From assembly GCF_000346465.2 (NCBI RefSeq), contig NC_034016.1:4044935-4108934 (forward strand): DNA of 64,000 bases, in the 5' to 3' direction. Positions 48,701 to 59,640 of the stretch are shown piece by piece. The notes under the pieces are model-generated. The model was not told the origin of the DNA. It ran no database searches and was given only the letters and a program-made list of their open reading frames with translations. This stretch comes from Prunus persica (lineage: Eukaryota > Streptophyta > Magnoliopsida > Rosales > Rosaceae). A program made the position numbers and the translations under genes. Positions within the stretch are counted from its first letter, which is position 1. Each line of letters begins with the position of its first letter.

Positions 48701-49883
48701 CTGTGGCTTGAACCAGATCACCAGTGCCCATTTTCACTTTGCAGGTCACTGATTTATCAAGATTGATCAACAAGGACTCTTGAGAGGTTATGTGGTTGCT
48801 GCAAGCACTGTCAACAAACCACACAGACTTGCTTGATGCAATTGAACTTGCATGACAAGCATAGAACATTGTTCCTGTCGTTACCTCTTCCTCCTTTGCA
48901 CAGTTTGCAACTTGTTTGCCATTGTCACAGTCCTTAGTTAAATGACCAAACCTATTGCATTTTCCACATCTAGGTTTGCCTTTGTGCCTGCAAACTCCAA
49001 AATGAAACTTCTGACAGACTTGGCACTGTGGTTTCACACCTCCTTGACTGCTACTTCCTTGCTTGTTTTGTGAATTGAGGCTGTTGTTCCAATTCCCTCC
49101 AGAGCCATTATTCCAATTTGAGCCATTATTGTTGTTAAAGTTTCCACCTTGAGACCAATTTGAACCCTTTTTGTTCTGTCCTTGCAATTTTTGATTTTGC
49201 TTTCCCTGAGAACTTTTGTTAGCTCCAGAAGCTTGATTATTTCCAACTCTAAGACTGCTAAAAGCTTTCTCAGTTCCTGCCAATTTATCCCTTTCATCAT
49301 GTAGATCCTCTCTCTTATCATAGACTTTGACAGATGCAAGAATTTCTTCAACTCTAATAGTGTCAAGGTCTCTGGTTTCTTCAATGATTGACACTATGGA
49401 CTTGTACCTCCTACTTAGACTCATCAACAATTTTTGAACAATCCTTTTCTCTGTTACATCTTCTCCTAGAGATTTCAGGTTGTTTACAGTTTCAAAAAAT
49501 CGAGCCAAGTAGTCATCCAGAGATTCAACATCATTCATTCTCAAATATTCAAAATCAGCTCTAATAGCTTGTAGTTTCACAGCTCTTACCTTTTTATCTC
49601 CTCTGAACTCACTTCTTAGAATTTCCCAAGCACCTTTTGCAGTCTTCTCATTTCTGATGCGTGGAAAGAGTTCATCTGTTAGTACTCCTTGAATAAGACT
49701 CAAAGCCTTGGCATTTTTGATATTATCTTCTCTGGAGATAGTAGGTGCTTCCACTGGAATTTGCTCAGCCTCACTCTCTTCATCTCCAGTGCCTTAAGAG
49801 CCTGCTTTCTGCTCAATAATCAGCTGTGGTTGTATTCCACCTCCTTCTTTAGAGGCTCCCACTCCTTCATTGCCCACCCCTCC
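45760..49883 (-). pseudogene. copia gag-pol relic
   Basis: A 577-codon open part (49754-48021) carries gag, a CCHC knuckle (C-G-K-C-N-R-F-G-H-L-T-K-D-C), protease V-D-S-A-C-S-N-H, the integrase zinc site W-H-R-R-L-G-H and its core to L-R-S-D-R-G-G. After it come a stop near 48019, a shift near 47920, a stop near 47662, a TGA near 47162, and shifts near 47041, 46430 and 46200. Reverse transcriptase (V-S-I-Y-V-D-D-I-V) and RNase H are recognisable. A stop also interrupts the gag N-terminus near 49796. The protein is related to that at 32-36 kb, but the LTRs are unlike. Confidence 0.88.
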
Positions 49884-50310
49884 TGTGGGGACCAAATCTC
49901 AGGTAGAATGGCTTAACCCATATGCCACAACTAGAAGACGTGGGATGATCGAACTTCCCTCCCACTAGAAAGGTGCGGAGCGAGGGAGACACGATCATTC
50001 AATCCCATTATCATGGATTGGAGGACGGGATGCGCAAAGCTAGGGAAGTGGGGCTAAACCCAAGAACTCGAAGCGCTATAAAAACCCAGCTAGACCTCCA
50101 GCAAAGGTACGAGAAATTCAATTGAACACTAAGAGTACGCTGCACAAACACTGACTTGAGCGTCGGAGTGACTTTTGCATGTACTCACCCCATTTCTACC
50201 GTTCGACCTCGGGAATGTAATCCGGAGTTCTTTTTCAACCATAGAAGCGTGTGGACTTCAGTCAAGAACCTGTGGAGGTATTTCTTCTTGAAAGAAATCC
50301 TGCTCCAACA
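49884..50310 (+). repeat. 5' LTR of the gypsy element
   Basis: 427 bp from TGTGGGGACCAAATCTC to CTGCTCCAACA, followed by GTTGGCGCTG. The same start recurs at 63877. Confidence 0.88.
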
Positions 50311-50358
50311 GTTGGCGCTGTATGTGGAAATCTCGGAAAAAATCAATCATAAACATGA

Positions 50359-51639
50359 TTGAACCTGCACAGGGAACTCCAAACACCTCCATCCCAGGGA
50401 ATGGCATGTCCACTCCTTGACCTAGAAGCGCAAGGTCTACGCCCAGGATGGGGAACTAAGCCTTGTGTTATCCAGTTGAGGGAAATCATGAAAGAATTGA
50501 GCAAAACAAGAAAGGTAGCAGAGAAAGCTCTGGAGAAGGTGCAGAACACTACTTGTCGTGAGGGAAAAGAGGGCAAGAGGAAGCAGAGACATGAGGTCTC
50601 TGAGGGAGACTCCTCCAGCAGCACGCACTCGAGCGTTCGTGACAAGGCCACTGTAGGAGATCAAGACAAAGATCTCGACCTACAGAAAATGGCGAAAAAG
50701 GGGAAATACATTAATTTGTGCAATCAGATCGAGAAGATTGTCAGAGGGTACAAGCCACAAATGCCCGCGGAACTAGCTTTGGAGGTGGCGAAAGGAATTT
50801 GCAAGTCGCCATTCACAGACGACATCCTGAAAGCCAAAAAGCCAGTTAAGTTCAGCCAACCTAAATTTAAGCTGTTCGAGGGCACGACTGTTCCCATTGA
50901 ACATATCTATCACTTCCAACAACAAATGGTTCTCGAAGGAGATGACGAGGCCCTGCTGTGTAAGTTGTTCCCCTCAAGTTTGTCAGGATCGGCCCTGATT
51001 TGGTTCAGACAGCTGAAACCAAGGTCTATTGGCGGTTTCACCCAACTTTGTGAAATGTTCATATCTCAATACATTTGCAATCAAAAGAGGAGAAATGACG
51101 TCACGATCCTATTCAGCACGAAGCAAAGTGTCGGAGAAAGCCTTAAAAACTATTTGAGGCATTTTACGGAGGAAATGTCTACTCTTGAGGAGTGCGATTC
51201 TCATACTGCTTCGCTGACGTTTCGCGAGGGGGTCATACTTGGGACAAAAATGCACAGATCTTTAGTGACTCCACCAGTGGATATGAAGGAAGTGATGGCC
51301 TGGGTGGGTGGAATCATCAGACTGGAAGAAGAGGAACTCACCCACTCAAAATGGGCCACTTCCACCATTGTGATCCCACTGGAGCAAAAGGTGGAGACGA
51401 AGCGATACTCCTCGAGACAAGACTTTAGCAATGGATCTAAGCAAAGCCGACCCTTCACTAGACTTACGGTGAGTTTGGCCAAACCTTTCCACGAGAGTAA
51501 GGGTAAAGGTATATTTCGAACACCACTTGCGATCCGCGAATCCCCAGAGAAGCAAGACAGAAACAAGATGTGCGCCCATCATAACGACTTTGGGCACACT
51601 ACCGATGAGTGCCGAAGTCTCAGGTGGAAGCAATGCTGA
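50359..51639 (+). CDS. gypsy Gag, open frame
   Basis: A 426-codon frame. Residues about 170-290 form the retrotransposon gag domain (F-K-L-F-E-G-T, W-F-R-Q-L-K-P-R-S-I, F-I-S-Q-Y, L-K-N-Y-L-R-H-F). Near the end C-A-H-H-N-D-F-G-H-T-T-D-E-C looks like the zinc-knuckle variant of this lineage. Gag forms the particle that packages element RNA. Its true start may lie a little downstream (M-A-C-P near residue 15). It ends at a TGA after which protease should follow, so the link to pol is broken here or needs a frame change. Confidence 0.8.
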   Translation: MNLHRELQTPPSQGMACPLLDLEAQGLRPGWGTKPCVIQLREIMKELSKTRKVAEKALEKVQNTTCREGKEGKRKQRHEVSEGDSSSSTHSSVRDKATVGDQDKDLDLQKMAKKGKYINLCNQIEKIVRGYKPQMPAELALEVAKGICKSPFTDDILKAKKPVKFSQPKFKLFEGTTVPIEHIYHFQQQMVLEGDDEALLCKLFPSSLSGSALIWFRQLKPRSIGGFTQLCEMFISQYICNQKRRNDVTILFSTKQSVGESLKNYLRHFTEEMSTLEECDSHTASLTFREGVILGTKMHRSLVTPPVDMKEVMAWVGGIIRLEEEELTHSKWATSTIVIPLEQKVETKRYSSRQDFSNGSKQSRPFTRLTVSLAKPFHESKGKGIFRTPLAIRESPEKQDRNKMCAHHNDFGHTTDECRSLRWKQC

Positions 51640-54600
51640 GAAAGGGAATGTTATCCCAGTACTGCGCTGAACCTGAGAACAGGGTAAGTGAAGAAGGTGG
51701 GTAGAAGACAATGACAAGAAATATTGCAAATGAAGAATTGTTGGAGATCAACACCATCCATGGTCGACTGAATCCCGTGGAAGGAAAAGAGGCCCGATCC
51801 CGGTTCGAAAAGAGGGGAGCTGAAAAGGTGAGACGCATAAACGGGATCGCATTTGCGCCCGAGTTTGCCAAAGCCCTGGAAAAGGTTAGAGTCATCTCGT
51901 TCACGCAGAAAAGAATGAAGTTGTGCAGACGTGTTATTCTGGAGCACCTTCAAAAGAATGAAGTTGGATGAAAAAGAGATTCAACCAAACCCAACACCGA
52001 TCTACGCGTTCGAAGGGACAAAAGCACAACCAATCGGAGACGTGACTCTGCCGGTTATTGCCGCAGGTAAGACCTTATTCTTTACTTTCGTAATTGTGGA
52101 TGCGTCGAGCGCGTATAACGCTATAATGAGAAGGAATTGGATTCATCGAATGGATAGTGAAGCATCGACACGTTGCCAAGTGATGAGGTGCCTATCTGAA
52201 GATAGGAGAACCATAGTTGATATCAAGGGGGATCAAATGGAGGCCAGAAGATGCTACAACATAGCAACTAGCCTTAAGGCTTCGACTTCGCAGCAGGGCG
52301 AGGATTTATAGCAATTAACAGAGGACCCACGAGAGCAAGAGGAGGAGGATAACTCAGAGCTTCCGACAATTGAGCCACTCAAGGAGGAAGTTCTGAATCC
52401 TTCTTATCCTGATAGAAAAGTGTTGGTGGGCTCCCTCCTACATGAAGATGAGGTAGAGCAACTAATGAAGTTATTAAGAGAGAATAAGGACGCGTTCGCG
52501 TGGTCACGTACAGACATACTGGGGATTGACCTAGAGATTGCGTGTCATCGGCTGAACGATGACCCAAACCATCCCCCGTACCAGCATAAGTAGAGGAGGT
52601 TCGCACCTTAGCGGAACCAAATTATTAGCGATGAAGTGGTCCGATTGCTCGAGGCAAGATTCATTCGAGAAGTATGGTGTCCAATCTGGGTCTCAAACGT
52701 GGTGGTAGTAAGTAAAAGGGATGAGAGATGGCATGTGTGTGTACACTACATCAACTTGAATAAAGCATGTTCGAAAGATTGTTATTCGATACCAAAGATT
52801 GATCAAATGTTAGATTCTACCACCAGGTATGAACTTCTCTAATTCCTAGACGCTTATTCGGGATATAATCAAATCCCAATGGCAATTGAGGACCAGGAAA
52901 AGACGGCCTTCATCACCGAGTGAGGCTTGTATTGTTACACAGTGATACCATTCGGGCTGAAAAACGTAGGGTCGACATATCAAAGATTAGTGAACAAGAT
53001 GTTCAAAAGCCAAATTGGCAAAACGATGGAGGTTTACATCGATGACATGGTCGTCAAGAGCCAGGAAAAATCCCAACATGTCAGGCACCTGGAAGAAGTC
53101 TTCAACATACTGAGAAGATACCGCATACGACTTAACCCGAAGAAGTGCACATTCGATGTTTCGTCAAGACAGTTCTTGGGGTAAATAGTGAACAAACGAG
53201 GCATCGAGTCCAGCCCATTGAAGGTGGAGGTGCTGCAGAATATGCCTGATCTAAGAACGCCTAGAGATGTGCAGGTTCTGACTGGGCGAATAGCGGCTCT
53301 TAGCCGATTCATTTCAAGATTGTCAGACCGTTGTAAGCCATTCTTCCAGGCAATTCGAAACAAGGACAGAAACATATGGGGGCCAGAACAAAGAGAAGCC
53401 TTTGAGCAGCGAAAAAAGTATCTCGCCAGTCCCTTGACCATGACTATTCCAAAGTAGGGTGAACCTTTATACCTATACATGGCTGTCACTGAGAGCAGCG
53501 AAAAAAGTATCTCGCCAGTCCCTTGACCATGACTATTCCAAAGTAGGGTGAACCTTTATACCTATACATGGCTGTCACTGACATTGCTGTCAGTGCTAGC
53601 GAAGGGAGGAAAATTCAATCCAGCAGCCCATATTTTATGCGAGCAAGACCTTAATTGAGGCTGAGAAAAGATATCCACTAGCTGAGAAACTCGTGTTAGC
53701 TTTAGTGACGACCAAGCAGAAACTTTGACAATACTTCGAGACACACACGATTATCGTATTGACGATCCAACCAATCAGGGCGGTCATGTCCAAGCCAGGC
53801 CTCTCAGGAAGAGTTACAAAGTGGGCCATCGAGCTCAGAGCATTCGAAATTAGATATCAACCTCGGACAACCCAGAAAGGCCAGGTAATTATCGATTTCC
53901 TGGTAGAATGCTATCCACATGACAAACAACAGGAAAACCATGATGAAATCAAGGAGACACCGGATTTGGACGAGGCCCAATGGGGACTCTATGTGGATGG
54001 ATCATCTAATCAGACAGGAGCAGGAGTGGGAATCATCCTCTCGTCACCCGAAGGAGTAGACCTAGAGTACTCCGTCCGATTAGACTTCCTCGCCTCAAAT
54101 AACGTGGTAGAATACGAAGCCTTAGTGTTAGGACTCCAACTAGCCAGGATGTTGAAGGTAGGACGCTTAGTTGTCCACAGCGACTCTCGCCTCATAGTCT
54201 GCCAGACAACTGAGGAATACGCGACTAAGGATGAACGAATGGGGGCATATCAAAGGCTGGTAAAGGATTTAGCCAGTAGGTTAGAAAAAATAGAGTTTGA
54301 GCGAATACCGAGAGAAATGAACGGTCAGGCAGATCGCTTGGCTCATGTCACATCAACGTCGGTGGAAGATATGAGGGTCGCCCCGGTGGAACTCTTATTG
54401 AATCCCAGTATACCAATCCACCCTAGAGTTATGCAGATTGATTCCGAAGAAGAAACATGGATGATTTGAATCATGAACTATCTCATGAAGGGAATCCAAC
54501 CCGATGATCCGATTGAGGCAAGATAATTACGAATAAAGGTTGCAAGGTATGCAATTATAGATGATACGCTTTTTCGTAAGTCTTTTTCAGGGCCATACCT

Positions 54601-55606
54601 CAGATGCCTAGATCTACATGAAGTCGAATGGGTGATAAAAGAAATACACCAAGGGACATGTGGGAACCACACGGGTAGGAAGAGCTTAGCCTACAAAGCG
54701 CTGACCCAAGGATATTTTTGGTCTTACATGGCCTGCGATGCAGAACAATTTTCATGAAAATGTGATAAATGTTAGAGGCATGCACCTCTTATTAGACAAC
54801 CAGCCGAGGAACTTAACCATGTTGTAGGACCCTGGCTATTCGCCCGTTGGGGGATGGACATCGTGGGACCATTACCCACTGCAGTGGGGAGCAAGAAGTT
54901 CGTCCTTTTGGTCACTGACTACTTCACCAAGTGGGTGGAAGCCAAGGCTTACAAGACGGTGACCCAAACAAATGTGGTAAGATTTGTATGGCACAATATA
55001 ATTGTAAATTCAAAAGTTACTGCGAGGAAAAAAGGAACATTCAGCAGTTCTCGTCCCGAAGTTACCCTCAAGGAAACGAGCAAGTAGAGAAAACTAATCT
55101 TACGATCTTTGATTGTCTGAAGAGAAAACTAATCAAACGTATTATGGGCATACCGCACTACCAAAAGGAAACCAATTGGCAAAAGCCTTTTTTCCTTGGC
55201 TTATGGAACTGAAGTCGTCATCCCCACAGAAATTGGACTACCCATAGTCAGGACATTGATGATAGAAAGCCATGATAATGAATAGCAGCTAGCTCACAAC
55301 CTTGACATGCTTGAAGAACATCGAGAAGCTGCAGCATTACGACTTGCAAACTACCAGAACCAGGCAACCAATTACTTCAATAAACGAGTACGACAGAGGA
55401 AATTCAAAGTAGGCGAGTGGGTACTCAGAAAGGTCATGGAGAATACCAAGGACCTGAACGCAGGAAAATTTGGACGAACATGGGAAAGACTGTATGAGGT
55501 AACGGAAGCTTATGGAAAATGGGACTGTATGCTGAGGCATATCGAGAGCGGTCAATATGTTCCACGCCCTTGGAATGCTATTCATTTGAATAAGTATTTC
55601 ATTTGA
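51640..55606 (+). pseudogene. gypsy pol: protease, RT, RNase H, integrase, with many stops
   Basis: Protease-like part 51931-52311 (V-I-A-A-G-K-T-L-F-F-T-F-V-I-V-D), reverse transcriptase about 52630-53184 (V-H-Y-I-N-L-N-K-A; V-Y-I-D-D-M-V-V-K), RNase H 53759-54469 (Y-V-D-G-S-S; E-Y-E-A-L; H-S-D-S-R-L) and integrase 54478-55606 (G-M-D-I-V-G-P-L-P; T-D-Y-F-T-K-W; C-terminal P-R-P-W-N-A-I-H-L-N-K-Y-F). Stops occur near 52309, 52591, 52609, 52840, 52921, 53182 and 53455. An 89-bp duplication shifts the frame, and the integrase stretch with the second catalytic Asp is deleted near 55010. RNase H before integrase fits Ty3/gypsy. It is inactive. Confidence 0.87.
53404..53581 (+). repeat. Perfect 89-bp tandem duplication in pol
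   Basis: 53404-53492 (GAGCAGCGAAAAAAG to GCTGTCACTGA) is repeated without change at 53493-53581. As 89 is not a multiple of 3 it shifts the frame between RT and RNase H. Confidence 0.95.
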
Positions 55607-56128
55607 TTTTATAGTTTTCATTCCTTTGTTGCTTTCATTTTTTTGCTCATTTGTGAATTTTCCCTAAATTGTCCATCGTTCAATGAACACTTAATGGAAC
55701 ACATGTTTTCTTCACATTCGAAATGTTTGGTCGAAGGCCATGTCTGTTTAAATTAGCATCACCTGAATACATGGGCACAGAATGTGCTTGACCAAAAGGC
55801 TAAAAAGTACGATTGAAGATCGCAATCAAGACGTGGTCGAAGACCACGCATAAAGAAGTGATTGGAGATCGCGTTCGCGCATAAAGAAGTGATCGAAGAT
55901 TACGACATGATCGGAGACCATGACATGGTTAGAGATAAAGCAACATGATAAATGCATGTGACAAGGTTGAAGACCACATGATCAAACATAATAATAAAAT
56001 TAGGCTCTTATGGCCATAAAAGGGAAAAACATGAAATGTTCACAGGAGAAAGGCCTCTGAATGATTCAAAGCTGGAAAGTACATAAAAACTACTGACTCT
56101 ACAGGTGCGAACCCATAAGTAACATAGG
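55607..56128. other. Gypsy 3' region: spacer after pol
   Basis: Non-coding. Short GATCGAAGAYY-type words recur (about 55815-55980), giving an imperfect repeat of roughly 15-25 bp. Confidence 0.4.
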
Positions 56129-56389
56129 CTAGTCTGATGACAAGGGGATACGGTCCCAATCCACGTAAGGGTAAACCATTTTGGCCTTGACATGGAAGTG
56201 GTGGATACCCTGTTTAAATCCGTTGCGTATGCCGTCAGAATGAGTGGCTGACACAGTGCGATCCGCATCAGCAAGATCACTCCGGAGGTGAGTCACTTGG
56301 GCACTGACACATGCCAGATCCTCCTTGAGTAAGTCGTGTTCTGCCAACAGCATGTTGTGATCGAAGTGACAAGAGCAGCGGGAACGCAA
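56129..56389 (-). CDS. Antisense ORF fragment, coiled-coil-like
   Basis: An 86-codon minus frame has a heptad-like stretch (L-L-A-E-H-D-L-L-K-E-D-L-A-C-V-S-A-Q-V) and ends V-Y-P-Y-V-D-W-D-R-I-P-L. It lies downstream of, and on the same strand as, the larger antisense gene, so it may be its last exon or a second small gene. I cannot name its function. Confidence 0.4.
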   Translation of the reverse strand: MRSRCSCHFDHNMLLAEHDLLKEDLACVSAQVTHLRSDLADADRTVSATHSDGIRNGFKQGIHHFHVKAKMVYPYVDWDRIPLSSD

Positions 56390-57073
56390 GACGGACCAGA
56401 CCTGGAAGGATGACTTGCGCTCGGGATGTGCCTTCTCATAGTAGTCTTTCCTCCACCTCTGGCATCACCAGATTGGGACCTAGACCCACGGAGTGAGTCG
56501 GGGACCGCCGAGTAATATGAAGCATTCGTTAGAGAGTTGGCAGAAGAATCCTATGAGCATATTTCAATGATTCCGTTAGGGCTCTTGGAATCTTGCTGCG
56601 GGGACTCTCTCATTGACAGAGATGAAGTCCTCCTCCTCGGAGAATCTCCTTTCTTTGGAACATTTGGCAAAGGCAGAAGTGGAGCTTTAACTTGCGTCTA
56701 TGAGCCATGAGTGGGAGAGGTATGTTCACATAAAAATCAAATTACCCTTTATATAGAGGCTTACCGAGAGACATAGCTCACTAAAGGACGCCTGATATGG
56801 TCATAATGCGGAGACGATAGGATATCCAATCCCTTGTTTTTTGAATTTGAAAATAGTGATTCATCCCAGGAAGACCTTGGCCAAGTTTGAAAAACCATTA
56901 CGTTAAGCCTCAAGTACTTACGTTAGGGTTAAAATTTAAATCAAGTGGATAACACATAAAGTCTGATAAAGTAAGTCAAGAATTCTGGGAATGGGCCCAA
57001 GATAGTTGAGTACATCAAAATCAAAACAAAGCCGAAAAGAAAATACAACAAGTGGTGAGCGAATCAAAGCAAC
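56390..57073. other. Gypsy 3' region between antisense ORFs
   Basis: No clear frame. It could be intron or untranslated sequence of the antisense transcript. Confidence 0.35.
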
Positions 57074-58996
57074 CTAGGGCGCGTCATCAAGTGGGTCAGG
57101 AATGGTCTCCGAGGTAGGCCCAGCACAAGTGGAGAATCCAGCAGGTGAGGTGTTGGCCCATGAAAGATGCAACATTAGCACTAGGGACAACAGTCCCAAC
57201 CGACCCAGAAGGGGTTGGCCCATAGAAAGCTGCTGGCGGGGTCCTGCGATGGGGGACGTAGCCCGTCGGAGGACGATCATCAGGGTGCATACCCTGAAAA
57301 AGTTCGTAGCCAGCAGGGTCAAATTCCAACTCATTGTCATAGTCATTTGGGCCCGCCACAAACCGGTACTCCGGGAGCTGCCGACCTTGAACCTAACCGT
57401 ATCTGAATTGCCTGGCCACCTCAACCCTGATATGCTTGGTGTTGGCTTGATACTCCTCATCCCTATTGCATGCGGCATCCACCAGCTTCTGCTTGAGGCG
57501 GTCAACCTCCATCCGTACAATGCTTTGGCCGCTTCTCAGGTTTCGCAGCTCGCCCTGCTGCTGTTCGAGCTCAGTTTCACATTCCTTAATGCGCTTCCCG
57601 CTAAGTTCGAGGGTCGCCGTCTTTTCGCATATCTCGCAGCTCATAGCATGAAACCTTGCCATTTGCGCGTTGCGAATTCCAACCATCTGCAAGAAATAAA
57701 AAGTAGGCATTACACATGCAATTATGACAGGACATGATAATTGGATGACACCAACACAAGTCCCAAACATACCGCATTCAAGCACTGTGATTGGTAGCCC
57801 CACATCTGTTCGTCAATCATGGTCGTGAGTCGTTCTCACCCAGTGAGCTAGCAGGAGTGGGGGCACGAGGGACTTGCTGAGGTCAGGACGAAGTACTAGA
57901 AGCAGATACATTGGGTGAACCCAAACCCAAAATGACCTGTGAAGCATGACGGGACTTCTTCGCAGACCCGGAGTGCTCGGGCTCTTTTCCCGGTCCCTTT
58001 TCCCTGCAGCCTGGGATCGACAATGAGTGTGGCGCTGACATATCCAATTGATAAGAATCAGACTCGGAGGCACAGTCCTAGGAGCTGCTGTGCTGAGCTA
58101 ACTCAGCCTCCCTTTCTTGAAAGCTGGCCTGGATAAGAGACGCTGAATCCTCGGTACAACAAAGCTCAACGTCGACGGTACAAATGTCCTTGAATAAGTC
58201 TGTTTCGCGCAGGTTTGAATCAGCCAAAGTGAACGGGAGGTAAGTTGCCGTACGACTAACAGAGGAGACACGACTGAGAGACGCAGGGTCGACGAAGCAT
58301 GTGATATCCCACGCCTGACCAGCCAAGTTCTCCTCCAACCAAGCAATCCAGTCCTTAGGAATGAGATACCTTTTGTCGGAAGGAAGTACTGCCAAAAGAA
58401 GAGGTTAGTTAGACCCGCAAAAATACAATGAGCTTTATTTCAAAGACATAAATATGTATACCAGGTTTTGGGCTAAATGCCGACGGGATAGGCATGTTAG
58501 ACATCTATGCGCCGCCCACTCTCCAGTGATTAAGAGGTTGGTTTTTCCAGTACTTGGTCCAAGTTAGCTTACAAGTAAATACCTTTTTACTGGGCCCAGA
58601 CGTAAAAAAGAAATAGTGACTTTCCCCCCGAACACAAGCCAAGTCGTAAAGGTAGATGAAATCCTTAAAACTAAGAGACACACCCCACTTCAAACCCATG
58701 GCTAGAAACCCAGATATGAGAAGGTAAGAAGTCGGGTTTAGTTGTATAGGGTGAAGACCCAAGAAGAACAGGAGCATGTGAAAGAGGGGAAGGAGCAGAA
58801 ACCTAAAATGCTCTAAGTGGGTCGGCGAGAGAATTAAAGAACCCCGAGGGATACCGGCACCAGTGTACATATTCGACCATAAAGGAAGAGGATCGATCCC
58901 CAAGTTGTCGGGAACACATCCTTTAGTGCGAGCCTTAAGTATCTCGTAGCTCGGTGGGACACCACTGGACTTAGGCCAAATCTCGTGGCTCGACAT
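57074..58996 (-). pseudogene. Spliced antisense gene of the gypsy element (Tat-type accessory ORF), decayed
   Basis: Three exons join on the minus strand. Exon 1, 58996-58462, starts M-S-S-H-E-I-W-P and contains L-G-I-D-P-L-P-L-W-S-N-M-Y-T-G-A-G-I-P-R and F-T-S-G-P-S-K-K-V-F. A 73-nt intron follows (58461-58389; G|GTATAC..TTGGCAG). Exon 2, 58388-57773, opens V-L-P-S-D-K-R-Y-L-I-P-K-D-W and becomes low-complexity Ser/Pro-rich. An 86-nt intron (57772-57687; GCG|GTATG..CTTGCAG) leads to exon 3, 57686 to about 57074, with a coiled coil (I-K-E-C-E-T-E-L-E-Q-Q-Q-G-E-L) and a Pro/Gly-rich tail. Stops (TAG near 58506 and 58078, TGA near 57881, TAG near 57393) and a frame slip near 57830 mark decay. 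The N-terminal part resembles the family filed as putative gypsy-type transposon (Transposase_28-like). Function unknown. Confidence 0.68.
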
Positions 58997-59064
58997 GAAA
59001 ATAGCAAAGATGAAAATAGTACTTACTAGGTGGTGGCAAGAATAAAAGCCCTTCGGCGGAGTTC

Positions 59065-59460
59065 TCAAATGCACAGAACACTTTCCTCTCCCTTTAGCTT
59101 ATATATGAAGAACAAAAGCAATGTATAAACGGTTTTACGAATGGATGTATCCCTATCGACTAATCTTTTATAGCAGGGGCAAGGATTGGGAAAATAATTC
59201 ACAGAAGTCACGGGATAAAGTTTTTCAAAAGCAAAGATAAGGTTCGATGTGGCCGGCTCAGATATTTGCCTTAGGCTCTGGCAACAAAGCCTAGTCTGAT
59301 ATGACCAGTCGAAATTATTTCGACCCAACGCATGCGCTTCTTTGACAAAAAGCTGCACGCACTTCGATAAAAGACGAAGAAGAGCAATGGATATAAGCAA
59401 TAAGTCATGCAAGGTAGTAAGTACACCTACGGAGCTAGGCTTGTTCACCTCCTCACGCAA
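59065..59460 (-). other. Antisense open frame upstream of the accessory gene
   Basis: A 131-codon minus frame (M-R-E-E-V-N-K-P-S-S-V-G-V) precedes the antisense gene by about 70 bp. It has no domain I know. It could be an upstream exon or leader sequence of that gene, or chance. Confidence 0.3.
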
Positions 59461-59474
59461 AGACTGGATTTGGA

Positions 59475-59640
59475 TGGATAACTAAGGGGTATTGGGGCCC
59501 GCATGGATAGCTCAAGTGCAAGGGAAAAAGAAAGAAGAAAAAAAGAAAAAAAGAAAGTCGTGAATACCTTGGATCAGCTGAGAGACGAAAGGCGCACGGC
59601 TCTAGATGGACAATTAAGGGGTATTGGGGCCCGCATGGAC
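59475..59640 (+). repeat. ~125-bp tandem repeat array, left part
   Basis: The unit runs GGGGTATTGGGGCCCGCATGG, then CTCAAGTGCAAGGGAAAAAG, an A/G-rich run, CACCTTGGATCGGCTGAGAG and CGCACGGCTC. One unit and the start of the next lie here; the array resumes at 62622 because a solo LTR split it. Confidence 0.8.

Larger units (their letters stand above)
45292..49883 (-). mobile_element. Copia element upstream of NB-ARC, 5' part separated by a nested gypsy
   Basis: In minus orientation the 3' LTR is 45292-45772 (481 bp, TG..CA). The gag-pol relic runs from 49883 down to 45760 and is cut in the N-terminal part of gag exactly where the gypsy LTR starts (49884). Its other flank, gag start and 5' LTR should lie beyond the window. 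The insertion lies 38 bp upstream of the NB-ARC exon acceptor (45254), so within the intron following the TIR exon. The left flank ATAAC (45287-45291) is the presumed TSD. Confidence 0.85.

Noticed and set aside
57102..57737. 211-codon plus-strand frame
   Set aside because: It is the shadow of the antisense exon with coiled coil; codon patterns and splice junctions favour the minus strand.
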